Shown: positions 1 to 8,613 of the stretch, piece by piece
How positions within the stretch are numbered: position 1 is the first letter of the stretch
Layout: each line of letters opens with the position of its first letter
NCBI RefSeq assembly: GCF_015234585.1
Contig: NZ_JADFCM010000001.1
Location: forward strand, 186,001-250,000
Reading direction: 5' to 3'
Length of the DNA stretch: 64,000 nt
From: Pseudalkalibacillus hwajinpoensis
Lineage (GTDB): Bacteria > Bacillota > Bacilli > Bacillales > Guptibacillaceae
The notes under the pieces: generated by a model
The model's input: only the letters and a program-made list of their open reading frames with translations
What the model was told of the DNA's origin: nothing
The model's database searches: none
Translations under genes and position numbers: made by a program

Positions 1-367
1 TTATCAGGATGGAGGAAAACTCTTTATTGATGAAGCGAAATTAAAGAGTGTTCTGGAACAAAAGCCAGAAGAGGTCATGAACCTGTTTACGAGTGGCACA
101 GATGGGATTGGTGATCGCCTGTATGACTCGGTCAATAAAGGCATCGATCAGTTAGGAAAGAAAGCAGGAACGCCGGGCACGCTCGTTGACAGTAGTTTTT
201 TATCCACGAGATTAAAAGATTTAGATGAGCAGATGCAAAACTGGGAAGATAAGCTTGTTACCGTTGAAGATCGGTATTGGAAACAATTTTCGGCGCTTGA
301 AACGGCGATGAGTCAGCTCAATCAGCAAAGTGCATGGGTACAACAAAACTTACTTGGTGGGATGTAA
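1..367 (+). CDS. fliD: FliD flagellar filament cap, C-terminal part (5' truncated by window edge)
   Basis: The reading frame is open from base 2 and stops at 365-367, so only about the last 121 residues are visible. The segment LKSVLEQKPEEV followed by a long helical tail ending in LLGGM is typical of the FliD C-terminal domain, which forms the coiled coil plugging the end of the growing filament and helps flagellin fold. It is followed after one base by a FliT-like gene and then fliS, the usual late-flagellar context. The N-terminal half lies outside the window. Confidence 0.9.
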   Translation, partial: YQDGGKLFIDEAKLKSVLEQKPEEVMNLFTSGTDGIGDRLYDSVNKGIDQLGKKAGTPGTLVDSSFLSTRLKDLDEQMQNWEDKLVTVEDRYWKQFSALETAMSQLNQQSAWVQQNLLGGM

Positions 368-368
368 A

Positions 369-752
369 ATGAGAAGAATTGATGCGTTAAATCAACTACA
401 CGTGGTGACAAATCAAATTGCAAAATCACTTGGTGAAATTAATCCATCTATGAATGTTGATGGAACAGAAATGCTTGAGGGCATTAATTACATGATCAAA
501 CGGCGTGATGAAACCATTAAACTTCTAGATGAAGCGATGGAGAAAGAAGGAAAGGATTGGACGGAAGACGAGCGGACTCTCTTACAACAGCTGAGCGTAC
601 TTGAAGAGAAGATTCAGCCTAAACTGTCTGAGCTTTATTCAGCTTTTTCCGATCAAATGAGACGTTTACAGCAAGGAAAGGCAGCAGCCAATAATTACAA
701 GCCTCAGAAAACAGCATATAGCGACGGCGCCTTTTTCGATCAGCGTAAATAG
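369..752 (+). CDS. fliT: FliT-like flagellar chaperone
   Basis: This protein of 127 residues is small and almost wholly helical and lies between fliD and fliS. Position and size suggest FliT, the export chaperone of the FliD cap, although in B. subtilis fliT follows fliS. The ATG at 369 is chosen because it starts one base after the fliD stop; an in-frame ATG at 330 would overlap fliD by 38 bases and add a stretch that looks unrelated. The C-terminus (about residues 100-127) is polar and probably disordered. Assignment rests on context more than on motifs. Confidence 0.6.
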   Translation: MRRIDALNQLHVVTNQIAKSLGEINPSMNVDGTEMLEGINYMIKRRDETIKLLDEAMEKEGKDWTEDERTLLQQLSVLEEKIQPKLSELYSAFSDQMRRLQQGKAAANNYKPQKTAYSDGAFFDQRK

Positions 753-763
753 GGGGAATACTT

Positions 764-1138
764 ATGGCTATGAAAAATCCATATCAAACATATCAAAATA
801 ATGCGGTCGCAACGGCATCACCTCAGGAATTAACGTTAATGCTTTATAACGGATGTATTAAATTTATTCGCCTGTCCTCTATTGCGATGGAAAAAGGCGA
901 TATGGAAGCGAAGAATACCAATATTATTAAAGCACAAAACATCCTATATGAATTGCGTTCATCATTAAATATGGAGATGGAGCTCTCCCAAACGATGGAT
1001 TCTCTCTATGAATATATGATTTCGCAGCTTGTGACGGCGAATATTCAAAATGATTCTAGCATTTTAAAGGAAGTCGAAAGCTTAGCTGAAGAGTTTCGAA
1101 ATACGTGGAAGCAAGCAATGGAACAGGCAAAGAAGTAA
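764..1138 (+). CDS. fliS: FliS flagellin export chaperone
   Basis: The 124-residue protein begins MAMKNPYQTYQNN and contains SPQELTLMLYNGCIKFI, the signature of FliS, which binds the C-terminus of flagellin in the cytoplasm and delivers it to the export gate. Length matches the family (about 125-135). The AGGGGG ribosome binding site at 751-756 fits the ATG at 764 rather than the internal ATG at 770. It ends just before the stator genes, with which it is probably co-transcribed. Confidence 0.95.
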   Translation: MAMKNPYQTYQNNAVATASPQELTLMLYNGCIKFIRLSSIAMEKGDMEAKNTNIIKAQNILYELRSSLNMEMELSQTMDSLYEYMISQLVTANIQNDSSILKEVESLAEEFRNTWKQAMEQAKK

Positions 1139-1161
1139 GTTAAACAAAGAGGGTGAAAGCA

Positions 1162-1980
1162 ATGGAAAAAACATCTCTGTTCGGCGTCCTCCTCGGTTTC
1201 TTCGTCTTAGTTGGCGGATTAATTCTAAAGGGAGCGAATCCGGCTGCTCTATTAAATCCCGCTGCCCTCGTTATCATTTTTGTTGGGACAGCGGCAGCAC
1301 TACTCATCGCGTTTCCTTTTAACGAGATTAAGAAATTCCCAACATTATTAAAAATTATTTTTTCCAATCAAAAACTCCTAACTGAAAAAGAGCTAATTCC
1401 GATGTTTCGTGAATGGGCGACGGTCGCTCGTCGTGAAGGGCTCCTTTCCCTTGAGAATAATCTTGAAGGTATTGATGATGATTTTCTAAAAGGTGGATTC
1501 CAAATGGTGATTGACGGCCATTCTCATGAAGCGATTGAAGAAATTCTGGTAGAAGATATTGAGGCAATGAAAGAACGTCATCGTATGGGGGCGGGGATTT
1601 TCACACAGGCTGGAACTTATGCTCCAACCCTCGGTGTTCTTGGAGCGGTTGTTGGGCTTGTCGCAGCACTCAGTCACCTTGGTGATATGGAGCTGCTTGG
1701 AAAATCGATTGCAGCAGCGTTTATCGCTACGCTTTTTGGGATTTTCACAGGCTACGTTCTTTGGCATCCATTTGCGAATAAGCTGAAGCGAAAATCACAA
1801 GCCGAAGCTCGCATTAAGATGATTATGCTTGAAGGACTTTTGGCTGTTCAAGCTGGAGCTTCTCCTCGTATGGTAGAAGATAAGCTGCTTGTCTATCTCC
1901 CTAGTAAAGAGCGGAATTTAGTGGACGAAAAGAAAGAAAGTCAATCAGAAGTAGGCGAAGGAGTAGGCGCTGATGCGTAA
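1162..1980 (+). CDS. motP: MotP-type flagellar stator protein (MotA/ExbB family)
   Basis: This 272-residue protein has four predicted membrane segments (roughly residues 7-25, 32-50, 150-168, 180-198) and a cytoplasmic loop between the second and third, as in MotA/MotP. The third segment contains TYAPTLGVLGAVVGLV, with the conserved TM3 proline region. Together with MotS it forms the ion channel driving the rotor. The start is ATG 1162, seven bases after GAGGGTG; GTG 1153 is less likely. It overlaps motS by eight bases, indicating translational coupling. The MotP rather than MotA label rests on general resemblance and should be treated as likely, not proven. Confidence 0.88.
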   Translation: MEKTSLFGVLLGFFVLVGGLILKGANPAALLNPAALVIIFVGTAAALLIAFPFNEIKKFPTLLKIIFSNQKLLTEKELIPMFREWATVARREGLLSLENNLEGIDDDFLKGGFQMVIDGHSHEAIEEILVEDIEAMKERHRMGAGIFTQAGTYAPTLGVLGAVVGLVAALSHLGDMELLGKSIAAAFIATLFGIFTGYVLWHPFANKLKRKSQAEARIKMIMLEGLLAVQAGASPRMVEDKLLVYLPSKERNLVDEKKESQSEVGEGVGADA

Positions 1981-2749
1981 GAAGAGACATGAAGAGCATG
2001 AAGATCACGTCGACGAAAGCTGGCTCATTCCATACGCCGATATGTTAACACTTCTGCTTGCGCTCTTTATTGTACTCTTTGCGGCAAGTACGGTTGATGT
2101 GAAAAAGTATGAAGCCATTACACAATCTTTTCAGGAAGTCCTAAATGGCGGAACGGGTATTTTAGAGGGCGAACCTGCAATGCTGGATCCAGAAGATGGC
2201 TCATTTGTTGGTATGACGGATGAGCCGGAAAAAGATGAGCCAAAAGATGGCGATGCGGAAGAAAAAGCGATCGAACAGGATCAAAACAAACTTCAGAAAT
2301 TACAGGGCCGTATTGATGAGTATATCGCCGATCAAGATCTCGATTCCTATTTGAAAACGAAGTTAACAGAGGAAGGTCTTTTGATTACGATAAAAGAAGC
2401 GGCACTTTTTCAAAGCGGAAAAGCTGTATTAACGGGAGATGCGAAACCACTGGCCAAGCAAATCTCGGATCTTCTCGTTACGGATCCACCACGTCGCATT
2501 ACGGTAACTGGTCATACAGATGATCGTCCAATTAAAACATCGCAATATCCATCGAACTGGCACTTAAGTTCGGAGCGTGCATTGAATTTTATGACAGAGC
2601 TATTGAATAATAAAAAGCTAGATCCAAAGCTATTTAGTTTTACAGGATACGGAGAATATCGCCCAGTCGATTCAAACAAAACGGAAGAAGGCAGAGCCAA
2701 GAACCGAAGAGTTGAAGTGCTTATTCTTCCATACAACGTAGAAAATTAG
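1973..2749 (+). CDS. motS: MotS-type flagellar stator protein (MotB/OmpA family)
   Basis: The 258-residue protein has one N-terminal membrane helix with PYADMLTLLLALFIVLFAAS; Asp23 is the ion-binding aspartate of the MotB family. After a very acidic linker (about residues 60-100) comes an OmpA/MotB peptidoglycan-binding domain with GHTDDRPI and NRRVEVLI. It anchors the stator to the wall and forms the channel with MotP. A leucine-rich stretch after the aspartate, without the valine seen in many proton-type MotB proteins, favours the sodium-type MotS class; this is inference from family knowledge. It is followed directly by fliL. Confidence 0.88.
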   Translation: MRKKRHEEHEDHVDESWLIPYADMLTLLLALFIVLFAASTVDVKKYEAITQSFQEVLNGGTGILEGEPAMLDPEDGSFVGMTDEPEKDEPKDGDAEEKAIEQDQNKLQKLQGRIDEYIADQDLDSYLKTKLTEEGLLITIKEAALFQSGKAVLTGDAKPLAKQISDLLVTDPPRRITVTGHTDDRPIKTSQYPSNWHLSSERALNFMTELLNNKKLDPKLFSFTGYGEYRPVDSNKTEEGRAKNRRVEVLILPYNVEN

Positions 2750-2765
2750 AACAAGAGGTGACAGA

Positions 2766-3197
2766 ATGAAACGGATTCTAATTATCTTCCTAACGGCACT
2801 TGGTATTGTCGGTGCTGGAGCTGCGGTGGCTGTGTTTTTTTTAGATATTGATTTGAAAAAAGTCGTAGCACAGGAAGAGAAAGAGCCGACCGCAGAAGAA
2901 CTTGCAGCAAGAAGCTTTAGTATGGAACCACTGACCACAAATTTATCATCAGATCATTTTGCAGTTGTTCAGCTAAACTTACTTGCTGATCATGAAAAGA
3001 GTTATAAGGAACTTGAAGTTCGTAATCCCGAATTAAAAGCGATCGTTATCTCAACGTTAGCTGGCTTAACAAAAGCGGATCTAAAAGGATCAGAGGGTCT
3101 TGAAAAGTTTGAAGACACCATCAAAAAAGAAGTAAATAAAGTGATGCATGATGGAAAAGTAGAACGCGTGCTTGTAACGGACTTTAAAATCCAGTAA
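2766..3197 (+). CDS. fliL: FliL stator-associated membrane protein
   Basis: The 143-residue protein has an N-terminal membrane helix (about residues 4-26) and a periplasm-side domain with the FliL pattern MEPLTTNLSSDHFAVVQLNL and a C-terminal VLVTDFKIQ. FliL rings surround the stator and stabilise it. In B. subtilis fliL lies between swrD and fliM; here that slot is empty and fliL sits directly behind motP-motS, sixteen bases after the motS stop. The GAGGTG ribosome binding site at 2755-2760 supports ATG 2766. Confidence 0.92.
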   Translation: MKRILIIFLTALGIVGAGAAVAVFFLDIDLKKVVAQEEKEPTAEELAARSFSMEPLTTNLSSDHFAVVQLNLLADHEKSYKELEVRNPELKAIVISTLAGLTKADLKGSEGLEKFEDTIKKEVNKVMHDGKVERVLVTDFKIQ

Positions 3198-3201
3198 GCG
3201 G

Positions 3202-3228
3202 TTAACTTTTCAAGAAAATTTCCGATAA
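3202..3228 (+). promoter_or_regulatory. Candidate sigma-D promoter of flgM
   Basis: TTAA at 3202-3205 and TCCGATAA at 3221-3228 are separated by 15 bases, close to the sigma-D consensus TAAA-N15-GCCGATAT. It lies in the only sizeable gap before flgM. A TATAAT at 3235-3240 has no good -35 and may be incidental. Confidence 0.6.
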
Positions 3229-3308
3229 TAACGGTATAATCCTCAAATTAGGGTACGAATAATAGAATAGGAGTAGTATTATAAATTGTCGGAAAGAGGT
3301 GACCGGAT

Positions 3309-3569
3309 ATGAATGTCAATAAACCGTCAGCACCACCTATTGTAAACCCTTACCAGAAGCATAATCCTGTTACGAAAGTGGAGCAGGTCAAAAAGGCTCC
3401 TCGAGAAGATGAGCTTCAAATCTCAAACAAAGCGAGAGAACTATACGACATGAAGACGGAACAAGAGCGTGAAGCAAAAGTAACGGCCATTAAGAAACAG
3501 ATTGAAGAAGGTACGTATCGTGTCGATAGTCAGAAAACAGCGGAAAAGCTGTTTGATCAGTGGTTTTAA
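3309..3569 (+). CDS. flgM: FlgM anti-sigma-D factor
   Basis: This 86-residue protein has a proline-rich N-terminus and a C-terminal half with LQISNKARELYDMKT and IKKQIEEGTYRVDSQKTAEKLF, the FlgM sigma-28-binding helices. It holds SigD inactive until the hook is complete. The family size is about 85-95 residues, so it is full length. It begins its own transcription unit by the look of the 111-base gap and the sigma-D-like site upstream, and is followed by flgN, flgK and flgL as in B. subtilis. Confidence 0.93.
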   Translation: MNVNKPSAPPIVNPYQKHNPVTKVEQVKKAPREDELQISNKARELYDMKTEQEREAKVTAIKKQIEEGTYRVDSQKTAEKLFDQWF

Positions 3570-3583
3570 CAGGAGGCGACACG

Positions 3584-4054
3584 ATGGGACAGGAACTATT
3601 AGCGGTTATGGGTGAAATGATTCTTCTTCATGAGAAATTAATCGTTCTTTCTGAAAAGAAACAAAATGCTTTATTAGAGCGAGACGTAAAGCGTTTGACG
3701 GAAGTAATCAACACAGAAAAGAATCTTCTTCAAGAACTCCGTATCAGTGAAGAGAAACGGCAGCAGATTACAGAAAAGCTTGCAGGTCGAACAGACCAAA
3801 CCCTTAAAGACGTTTTAGGGGTGTTAAGTCCACCTGTTAAACGAATGGTGCAAAATCGAGCTACTGATTTAAAAGAAAAAGCGGAGAAACTTCAAAGTTT
3901 GAATGGTTTAAATGAAGAGTTGTTAAGAGATGGGATGGCATTTGTCCATCATATGATTGGTCATTTAACGACTACAAATCAATCGATCACTTACGGCAGG
4001 CCCAATCAGAAGCCAATGCAAACACCGCGAGGATATTTTGATACGAAAGCCTGA
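3584..4054 (+). CDS. flgN: FlgN export chaperone for FlgK/FlgL
   Basis: The 156-residue helical protein has the FlgN layout: an N-terminal helix LLAVMGEMILLHEKLIVLSEKKQNALLE-like followed by a long heptad-rich helix and a C-terminal client-binding helix around LLRDGMAFVHHMIGHL. It chaperones the hook-filament junction proteins encoded next. ATG 3584 is chosen because AGGAGG at 3571-3576 is correctly spaced; the upstream in-frame GTG at 3560 lies inside flgM. Confidence 0.88.
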   Translation: MGQELLAVMGEMILLHEKLIVLSEKKQNALLERDVKRLTEVINTEKNLLQELRISEEKRQQITEKLAGRTDQTLKDVLGVLSPPVKRMVQNRATDLKEKAEKLQSLNGLNEELLRDGMAFVHHMIGHLTTTNQSITYGRPNQKPMQTPRGYFDTKA

Positions 4055-4083
4055 ATGACAGGTTGAGAAAGGAACGGATATGA

Positions 4084-5409
4084 ATGACGTCTACTTTTCA
4101 TGGATTAGAGGTCGGGAAGAGAAGTCTGTATACGCAACAGACAGCTCTCACGACGACAGGAAATAATATCTCAAATGCGAATACTCCCGGTTACTCGAGG
4201 CAGCGGGTGGATATGCAAGCAACGTCTTCCATTACGTATCCTTATCAAACTGGTAGCTCATCCTCACAGCTTGGGACTGGTGTAAGTGTTGAATCGATCG
4301 ATCGAGTTCGTTCTGAATATCTGGACAGCCAGTATCGAGAGCGAAATGGTCAGTTAGGATCTGAATCGACGAAACTTGAAACTCTTCAACAAATTGAGGC
4401 ACTAACAGATGAGCCTGGAGACAATGGCATAAGTGCTTCTTTAGATCGTTTCTTCTCAGCGTGGGAAGATCTTGCTTCTAATCCTGATAGTCTTGCCGCT
4501 CGTGCAGTTCTAGTGGAACGTTCAGAAGAACTGCTATCACAGGGGCAAACGCTAAATGATGGGTTAACGAGTCTATCAAAAAGCTTGAATGAACAAATGA
4601 AAGCAGTGAATGATCAAATCAATGTTTTATCGACTCAAATTGATAGTTTAAACAAAGAGATTGCTTCAACACCTGAAGCAAACGAGTTAAAAGACCGCCG
4701 GGATTTATTAATGGATGAAATGTCAGGACTGACGAATGCCGAGAATATAGGAAGGCTTGAGGGACTTCAGCAATCGGTTAAGGAAGTGGAAAGCTTTCAA
4801 AAAGATTTAAATGAAATGTTTAATCAGCTTATTAATGGTTCAGTTACAACAGACGTGAATGGAACATCAAAACAATTTAATGGGTTGAATGACCTGATGA
4901 CATCTGGCTTTTCATTAGTAAAAGACGCGAACGGTGCGATGAAACAGGGAGAAGCAATGTTTGATACGACTGGAACAGGAACGACTTTTCTTGAAAGTCT
5001 AAGCATGAATCAAGAAGTGAAAGCGAACCCAGCCACAATCGCTGCTTCTTCTAATAATAATGCCGTTAGTAACGGAGCTATCGCCACTGCAATAAGCGAC
5101 CTGAAAAGCGAAACATTTTCTTTTAATGTAGCAGATTCAAACGTAAATGCAGATGCTAGTGTAAGTGATTTTTACGGTATGCTCATTTCGAAAATTGGAG
5201 CAAAAACACAGGCGTCAGAGCGATCAGTGGAAAGTCACCAGGCCGTCTTAAAGTCAATCGATCAAAATCGGATGTCAGTAAGCGGCGTCTCGCTTGATGA
5301 AGAGATGTCGAACCTCATTCAATTTCAACATGCTTATAATGCAGCTGCTCGCTATGTAAGCACAACTGATGAGCTTCTTGACGTCATTATTAATCGCATG
5401 GGCGTTTAG
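4084..5409 (+). CDS. flgK: FlgK hook-filament junction protein 1
   Basis: The N-terminus contains the rod/hook motif ALTTTGNNISNANTPGYSRQRV and the C-terminus NLIQFQHAYNAAARYVSTTDELLDVIINRMGV, both diagnostic of FlgK. The protein is 441 residues, shorter than the roughly 507 of B. subtilis; the loss is in the variable surface domain (about residues 200-330), while both helical ends that build the junction are intact. Start ATG 4084 follows a GAAAGG ribosome site. It is followed after eighteen bases by flgL. Confidence 0.95.
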   Translation: MTSTFHGLEVGKRSLYTQQTALTTTGNNISNANTPGYSRQRVDMQATSSITYPYQTGSSSSQLGTGVSVESIDRVRSEYLDSQYRERNGQLGSESTKLETLQQIEALTDEPGDNGISASLDRFFSAWEDLASNPDSLAARAVLVERSEELLSQGQTLNDGLTSLSKSLNEQMKAVNDQINVLSTQIDSLNKEIASTPEANELKDRRDLLMDEMSGLTNAENIGRLEGLQQSVKEVESFQKDLNEMFNQLINGSVTTDVNGTSKQFNGLNDLMTSGFSLVKDANGAMKQGEAMFDTTGTGTTFLESLSMNQEVKANPATIAASSNNNAVSNGAIATAISDLKSETFSFNVADSNVNADASVSDFYGMLISKIGAKTQASERSVESHQAVLKSIDQNRMSVSGVSLDEEMSNLIQFQHAYNAAARYVSTTDELLDVIINRMGV

Positions 5410-5427
5410 TAGAAAGGAGATCATCAT

Positions 5428-6303
5428 ATGAGAATTACACAGCAAATGCTTGGCTCAAACATCACCTCTCAGTTACAGAAAAATCTCTCACGCTATGAGA
5501 AAGCGAATGAACAAGTATCAACGGGGAAACGAATTAATTCACCTTCTGACGACCCTATTGGCGTCCAGAAGTCTTTGAAACTCGCCTCTCAGTTAGCTGA
5601 TAATGAGCAGTATGAACGTAATACTGATTATGCCCTTTCCTGGATGGAAACAACTGATCAGGCTCTTAATAGCATCTCCAATGCGCTTCAGCGTGCAAAC
5701 GAGTTAGGGTTACAGGCGTTGAACGGGACAAACTCACCAGAAGATCAGCAAACGATTGCGAAAGAAATTGAACAGTTGCGCGCTGAGATGCAGGATATTG
5801 CAAATACTAAGTTTGATGGAAAGTACATCTTCAATGGACAGGGAACAGATCAACCGATACAAGTCGAAGCGAATGGCGATCTCACGTATGACAATCAGTC
5901 AATCCTGCAGCGAATGTCATCTAGTAATACGATTGCTATGAACGTTACGGGAGAAGTGTTTGATGGGAATGTAAACCTGTTTAAAGCACTCGATCAGCTC
6001 TCAGGCGCATTAGCGGGTGGAGAAAAGGCTGGCATTAGCAGTGCATTGGAACAGATTGAGACAGGTAAGGATCAAGTGTTGAACAGCTGGACAAGTCTTG
6101 GCGCAAAGCAGTCAAGAGTGGAAGGAATGAATCAGCGTTTGAAGGAAGAAAACCTTTCTCTGCAAACGCTAGTTTCTAAAAATGATGACGTTGACTTTGC
6201 CGAAGCTATCATGAAATTAAAAACCGAAGAAAGTGTCTACCAGGCATCGCTAGCGGCAAGTGCAAAGATTATCCAGCCTTCTCTATTAGACTTTCTTAGA
6301 TAA
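5428..6303 (+). CDS. flgL: FlgL hook-filament junction protein 2
   Basis: The 291-residue protein starts MRITQQMLGSNITSQLQKNL and has the flagellin-like helices YEKANEQVSTGKRINSPSDDP near residues 25-45 and SVYQASLAASAKIIQPSLLDFL at the end. It forms the second junction layer between hook and filament. AAGGAG at 5414-5419 supports ATG 5428. It ends the plus-strand late gene run, facing the inverted flhP across a perfect bidirectional terminator. Confidence 0.95.
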   Translation: MRITQQMLGSNITSQLQKNLSRYEKANEQVSTGKRINSPSDDPIGVQKSLKLASQLADNEQYERNTDYALSWMETTDQALNSISNALQRANELGLQALNGTNSPEDQQTIAKEIEQLRAEMQDIANTKFDGKYIFNGQGTDQPIQVEANGDLTYDNQSILQRMSSSNTIAMNVTGEVFDGNVNLFKALDQLSGALAGGEKAGISSALEQIETGKDQVLNSWTSLGAKQSRVEGMNQRLKEENLSLQTLVSKNDDVDFAEAIMKLKTEESVYQASLAASAKIIQPSLLDFLR

Positions 6304-6337
6304 ACAAAATCCCTCTCATGCGAGAGGGATTTTGTTT
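6302..6337. terminator. Bidirectional terminator between flgL and flhP
   Basis: A perfect 16-bp stem (6302-6317 with 6322-6337) has a four-base loop ATGC. The stem base is AAACAAAAT/ATTTTGTTT, giving T-rich tails on both strands, so it can end both the plus-strand flgL run and the minus-strand flhO-flhP pair. Confidence 0.92.
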
Positions 6338-6341
6338 ATCT

Positions 6342-7142
6342 TTATCTCTTAATCGTATTCGCTAGGCCCATCATTTCATCCGCCATCTTTATCGCCTGGC
6401 TCTGGAATTGGAGAAGACGCTGAGTCGAAATCATCTCTGTTGTTTCATTCGTTAGGTCTACGTTCGACATTTCAAGGTAGCCCTGTCTTGTTTTATATTC
6501 TGCACCGTCTAGCGCGACAAGTTCAAGATCACCATTCTCTTGAAGAGAAAATTCGTTTCCTCCAACGTTCATGAGCGCCTGTGGGCGATCAATTTTAGCG
6601 ATGCTGAGCTGAAACGTTTGTTCATTTCCATTGCTATCAGTGGCAGCCAATTCTCCCGTGTCAGAGATGGACACCTCTGATGGGTTCGTTCTAAACGTAA
6701 TTGCATTCCCATTCGGATCTAACACCGTATTGCCTCGGCTTGTAACGAGTGAAAAGACCCCGTTCTGATTTTGAATCTCAAAAGATCCGTCTCTTGTATA
6801 GTTGATAGCGTCCCCGTTTTGAACGCGAAAATAAACATTCTCTCCTTCAAGCATCACATCCAAATTACGACCGGTTTTCTGGGCAGACCCTTGCTCGTTT
6901 CGAAGAGTCGTTAAACCAACCTTTGATCCAAAACCAACTCGAAGGTTTTCAGGTGTTACTCTTCCAGGCTCCGCTTCTTCTCCTGTTTGATTCGCATATG
7001 TTTGAGTTAAGAGATTTTGGAACGTAGCTTCTCGGCTTTTATATCCTGCCGTATTCACGTTCGCAATATTATTAGCGATTGTATCCATCTTTTTTTGTGT
7101 CTGGCTAAGTGATGAAGATGCGGTTGCCATTTGAATGTTCAA
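6342..7142 (-). CDS. flhP: FlhP distal rod protein (FlgG family)
   Basis: The 266-residue protein has the N-terminal rod motif MDTIANNIANVNTAGYKSREATF and a C-terminal RLLQFQSQAIKMADEMMGLANTIKR typical of FlgG/FlgF-like rod proteins. The order flhO-flhP matches B. subtilis, where the pair forms the distal rod. The start codon is TTG at 7142, eight bases after AGGAGGG; the internal ATG would remove conserved residues. It is transcribed against the rest of the cluster and ends at the shared terminator. Confidence 0.9.
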   Translation of the reverse strand: MNIQMATASSSLSQTQKKMDTIANNIANVNTAGYKSREATFQNLLTQTYANQTGEEAEPGRVTPENLRVGFGSKVGLTTLRNEQGSAQKTGRNLDVMLEGENVYFRVQNGDAINYTRDGSFEIQNQNGVFSLVTSRGNTVLDPNGNAITFRTNPSEVSISDTGELAATDSNGNEQTFQLSIAKIDRPQALMNVGGNEFSLQENGDLELVALDGAEYKTRQGYLEMSNVDLTNETTEMISTQRLLQFQSQAIKMADEMMGLANTIKR

Positions 7143-7153
7143 TCGTAGCCCTC

Positions 7154-7975
7154 CTAGTAAACGCGACCGATATCATTGACGGCTTTGTCGATGCTTTGAT
7201 CATACGTTTGTAGTACTTTTTGGTTTGCTTCATATAGACGATAGGTGTTTAGCATATCCGTCATCGTTGTCGTCATATCCACATTCGAATCTTCGAGATA
7301 GCCCTGTTTCACTGAATACTGGGTGAAGTCTGTAGTTTGAATGTTCCCAGGTGCATTTGCTTCGTCACCTTCCCATGTGAAGACGCCGTTTCCTTGTTGA
7401 GTGAGATTAGAGGGAGCACTGGTGTAACCAATCCACAGTTGTTGTTCGGTCCCATTATCGTCAAGAATTGTGCCATCATCTGTCACAGTAAACAAGTCGC
7501 TAGTCAGTTGAATCGGCTGAAGATTTTCTCCGACCACTTGATAACCTTCACTTGTTGTCAGGAATCCGTCCTTATTAACAGAAAAACTTCCATTTCTTGT
7601 GTAGCGAATCGAGTTATCCTCAAGACGAACACCAAATAGAATTAGGCCTTTTTTACCAGTTTCTTCATCGATAGGAAGATTTTCATCGATGAGAGCAAGA
7701 TCAGTTTGTTTACTAGTTTCCTTGAGAGATCCACTTGAAAAGTTAGGAATGGCTTCTTGGGTATAGACGCCAGTTTGGAGTGTACCAATGGAAGAGTTAA
7801 GGGTGGGTGTGTTCGTATCTCTTTCTTTCATTAAGTATTCAGGGAAGGAACGGAACGTTGCTTCATCCTGCTTGAAGCCTGGTGTTTCAGCATTTGAAAG
7901 GTTATTCGTAAGGAACTGTTGCTTTCGCTCACTTGCCATCATACCGGATGTAGCTGTATACATACCTTTAAACAT
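7154..7975 (-). CDS. flhO: FlhO distal rod protein (FlgG/FlgF family)
   Basis: The 273-residue protein begins MFKGMYTATSGMMASERKQQFLTNNLSNAETPGFKQDE, the flagellar rod N-terminus, and ends with TMTDMLNTYRLYEANQKVLQTYDQSIDKAVNDIGRVY. It pairs with flhP, eleven bases downstream. In B. subtilis the flhO-flhP pair lies near mbl, far from the main fla operon; here it is inside the flagellar block but inverted, so it has its own promoter in the 7976-8218 gap. Confidence 0.9.
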   Translation of the reverse strand: MFKGMYTATSGMMASERKQQFLTNNLSNAETPGFKQDEATFRSFPEYLMKERDTNTPTLNSSIGTLQTGVYTQEAIPNFSSGSLKETSKQTDLALIDENLPIDEETGKKGLILFGVRLEDNSIRYTRNGSFSVNKDGFLTTSEGYQVVGENLQPIQLTSDLFTVTDDGTILDDNGTEQQLWIGYTSAPSNLTQQGNGVFTWEGDEANAPGNIQTTDFTQYSVKQGYLEDSNVDMTTTMTDMLNTYRLYEANQKVLQTYDQSIDKAVNDIGRVY

Positions 7976-8218
7976 TTTTTCGCTCCCATCGTAGTACTAT
8001 CGTACGTGTACCTAGAAAATTATACCTCTATTATACCGCTAAAATGTGGGAAAATTAAGTGAAAAAAGTCGTTTTTTAGGTTAAAACACTCATTTACTAT
8101 TATTTTTGACAATGCTATGCTATCACTAACGAAAAAATTGTCGAATGAGTATAACTATGGCTTTGCATCCATTTTTTAACTTTGAAAACAGTTTTATACA
8201 AGGAGTGTGAAAAGCTTC
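7976..8218. promoter_or_regulatory. Divergent regulatory gap between flhO and flgB
   Basis: This AT-rich gap must carry promoters for flhO-flhP (minus) and the long flgB operon (plus). On the minus strand TATAAT elements can be read at 8030-8035 and 8019-8024 but their -35 boxes are weak. On the plus strand TTGACA stands at 8106-8111 but no convincing -10 follows at 16-18 bases. No sigma-D box was found. The exact start points therefore remain unassigned. Confidence 0.4.
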
Positions 8219-8608
8219 GTGAACGTTTTTCAATCGATTAGACCGCTTGAACAAGCATTGAATGCGTCGATGGTGCAGCAGCGTACTATCACATCAAATA
8301 TATCAAATGTCGATACCCCTAATTACAAACGTCAAACCGTTTCATTTCAAGACACCCTGCAGGAAGCAACAAAGAATCTGCAGAGCTACAAATCAAACCC
8401 CAAACACGTCCCTTTTAGTAACGAAAATAATGCATCAAAGACCGTTGTCAAAACGGATCAAAATACACTTAATCAATCAAATGGCAATAACGTCGACACG
8501 GATGTTGAAATGGCCGAACTTGCCAAAAATCAACTCTGGTACAATGCGATGGTTGAAAAGACCAACAGCCAGTTCCGTGATTTACAGACAGCAATTAGAG
8601 GGAGCTAA
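8219..8608 (+). CDS. flgB: FlgB proximal rod protein
   Basis: The protein contains TITSNISNVDTPNYKRQTVSFQD, the FlgB signature, and ends with the conserved amphipathic helix. I choose GTG 8219 (129 residues, the same length as B. subtilis FlgB, beginning VFQSIRPLEQAL after the start) over GTG 8207, which lies one base from the AAGGAG at 8200-8205 and could not be used well. It heads the long plus-strand basal-body/export operon. Confidence 0.9.
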   Translation: MNVFQSIRPLEQALNASMVQQRTITSNISNVDTPNYKRQTVSFQDTLQEATKNLQSYKSNPKHVPFSNENNASKTVVKTDQNTLNQSNGNNVDTDVEMAELAKNQLWYNAMVEKTNSQFRDLQTAIRGS

Positions 8609-8613
8609 ATTAT

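Noticed and set aside
8106..8134. TTGACA at 8106 as the flgB sigma-A promoter
   Set aside because: No acceptable -10 lies 16-18 bases downstream.
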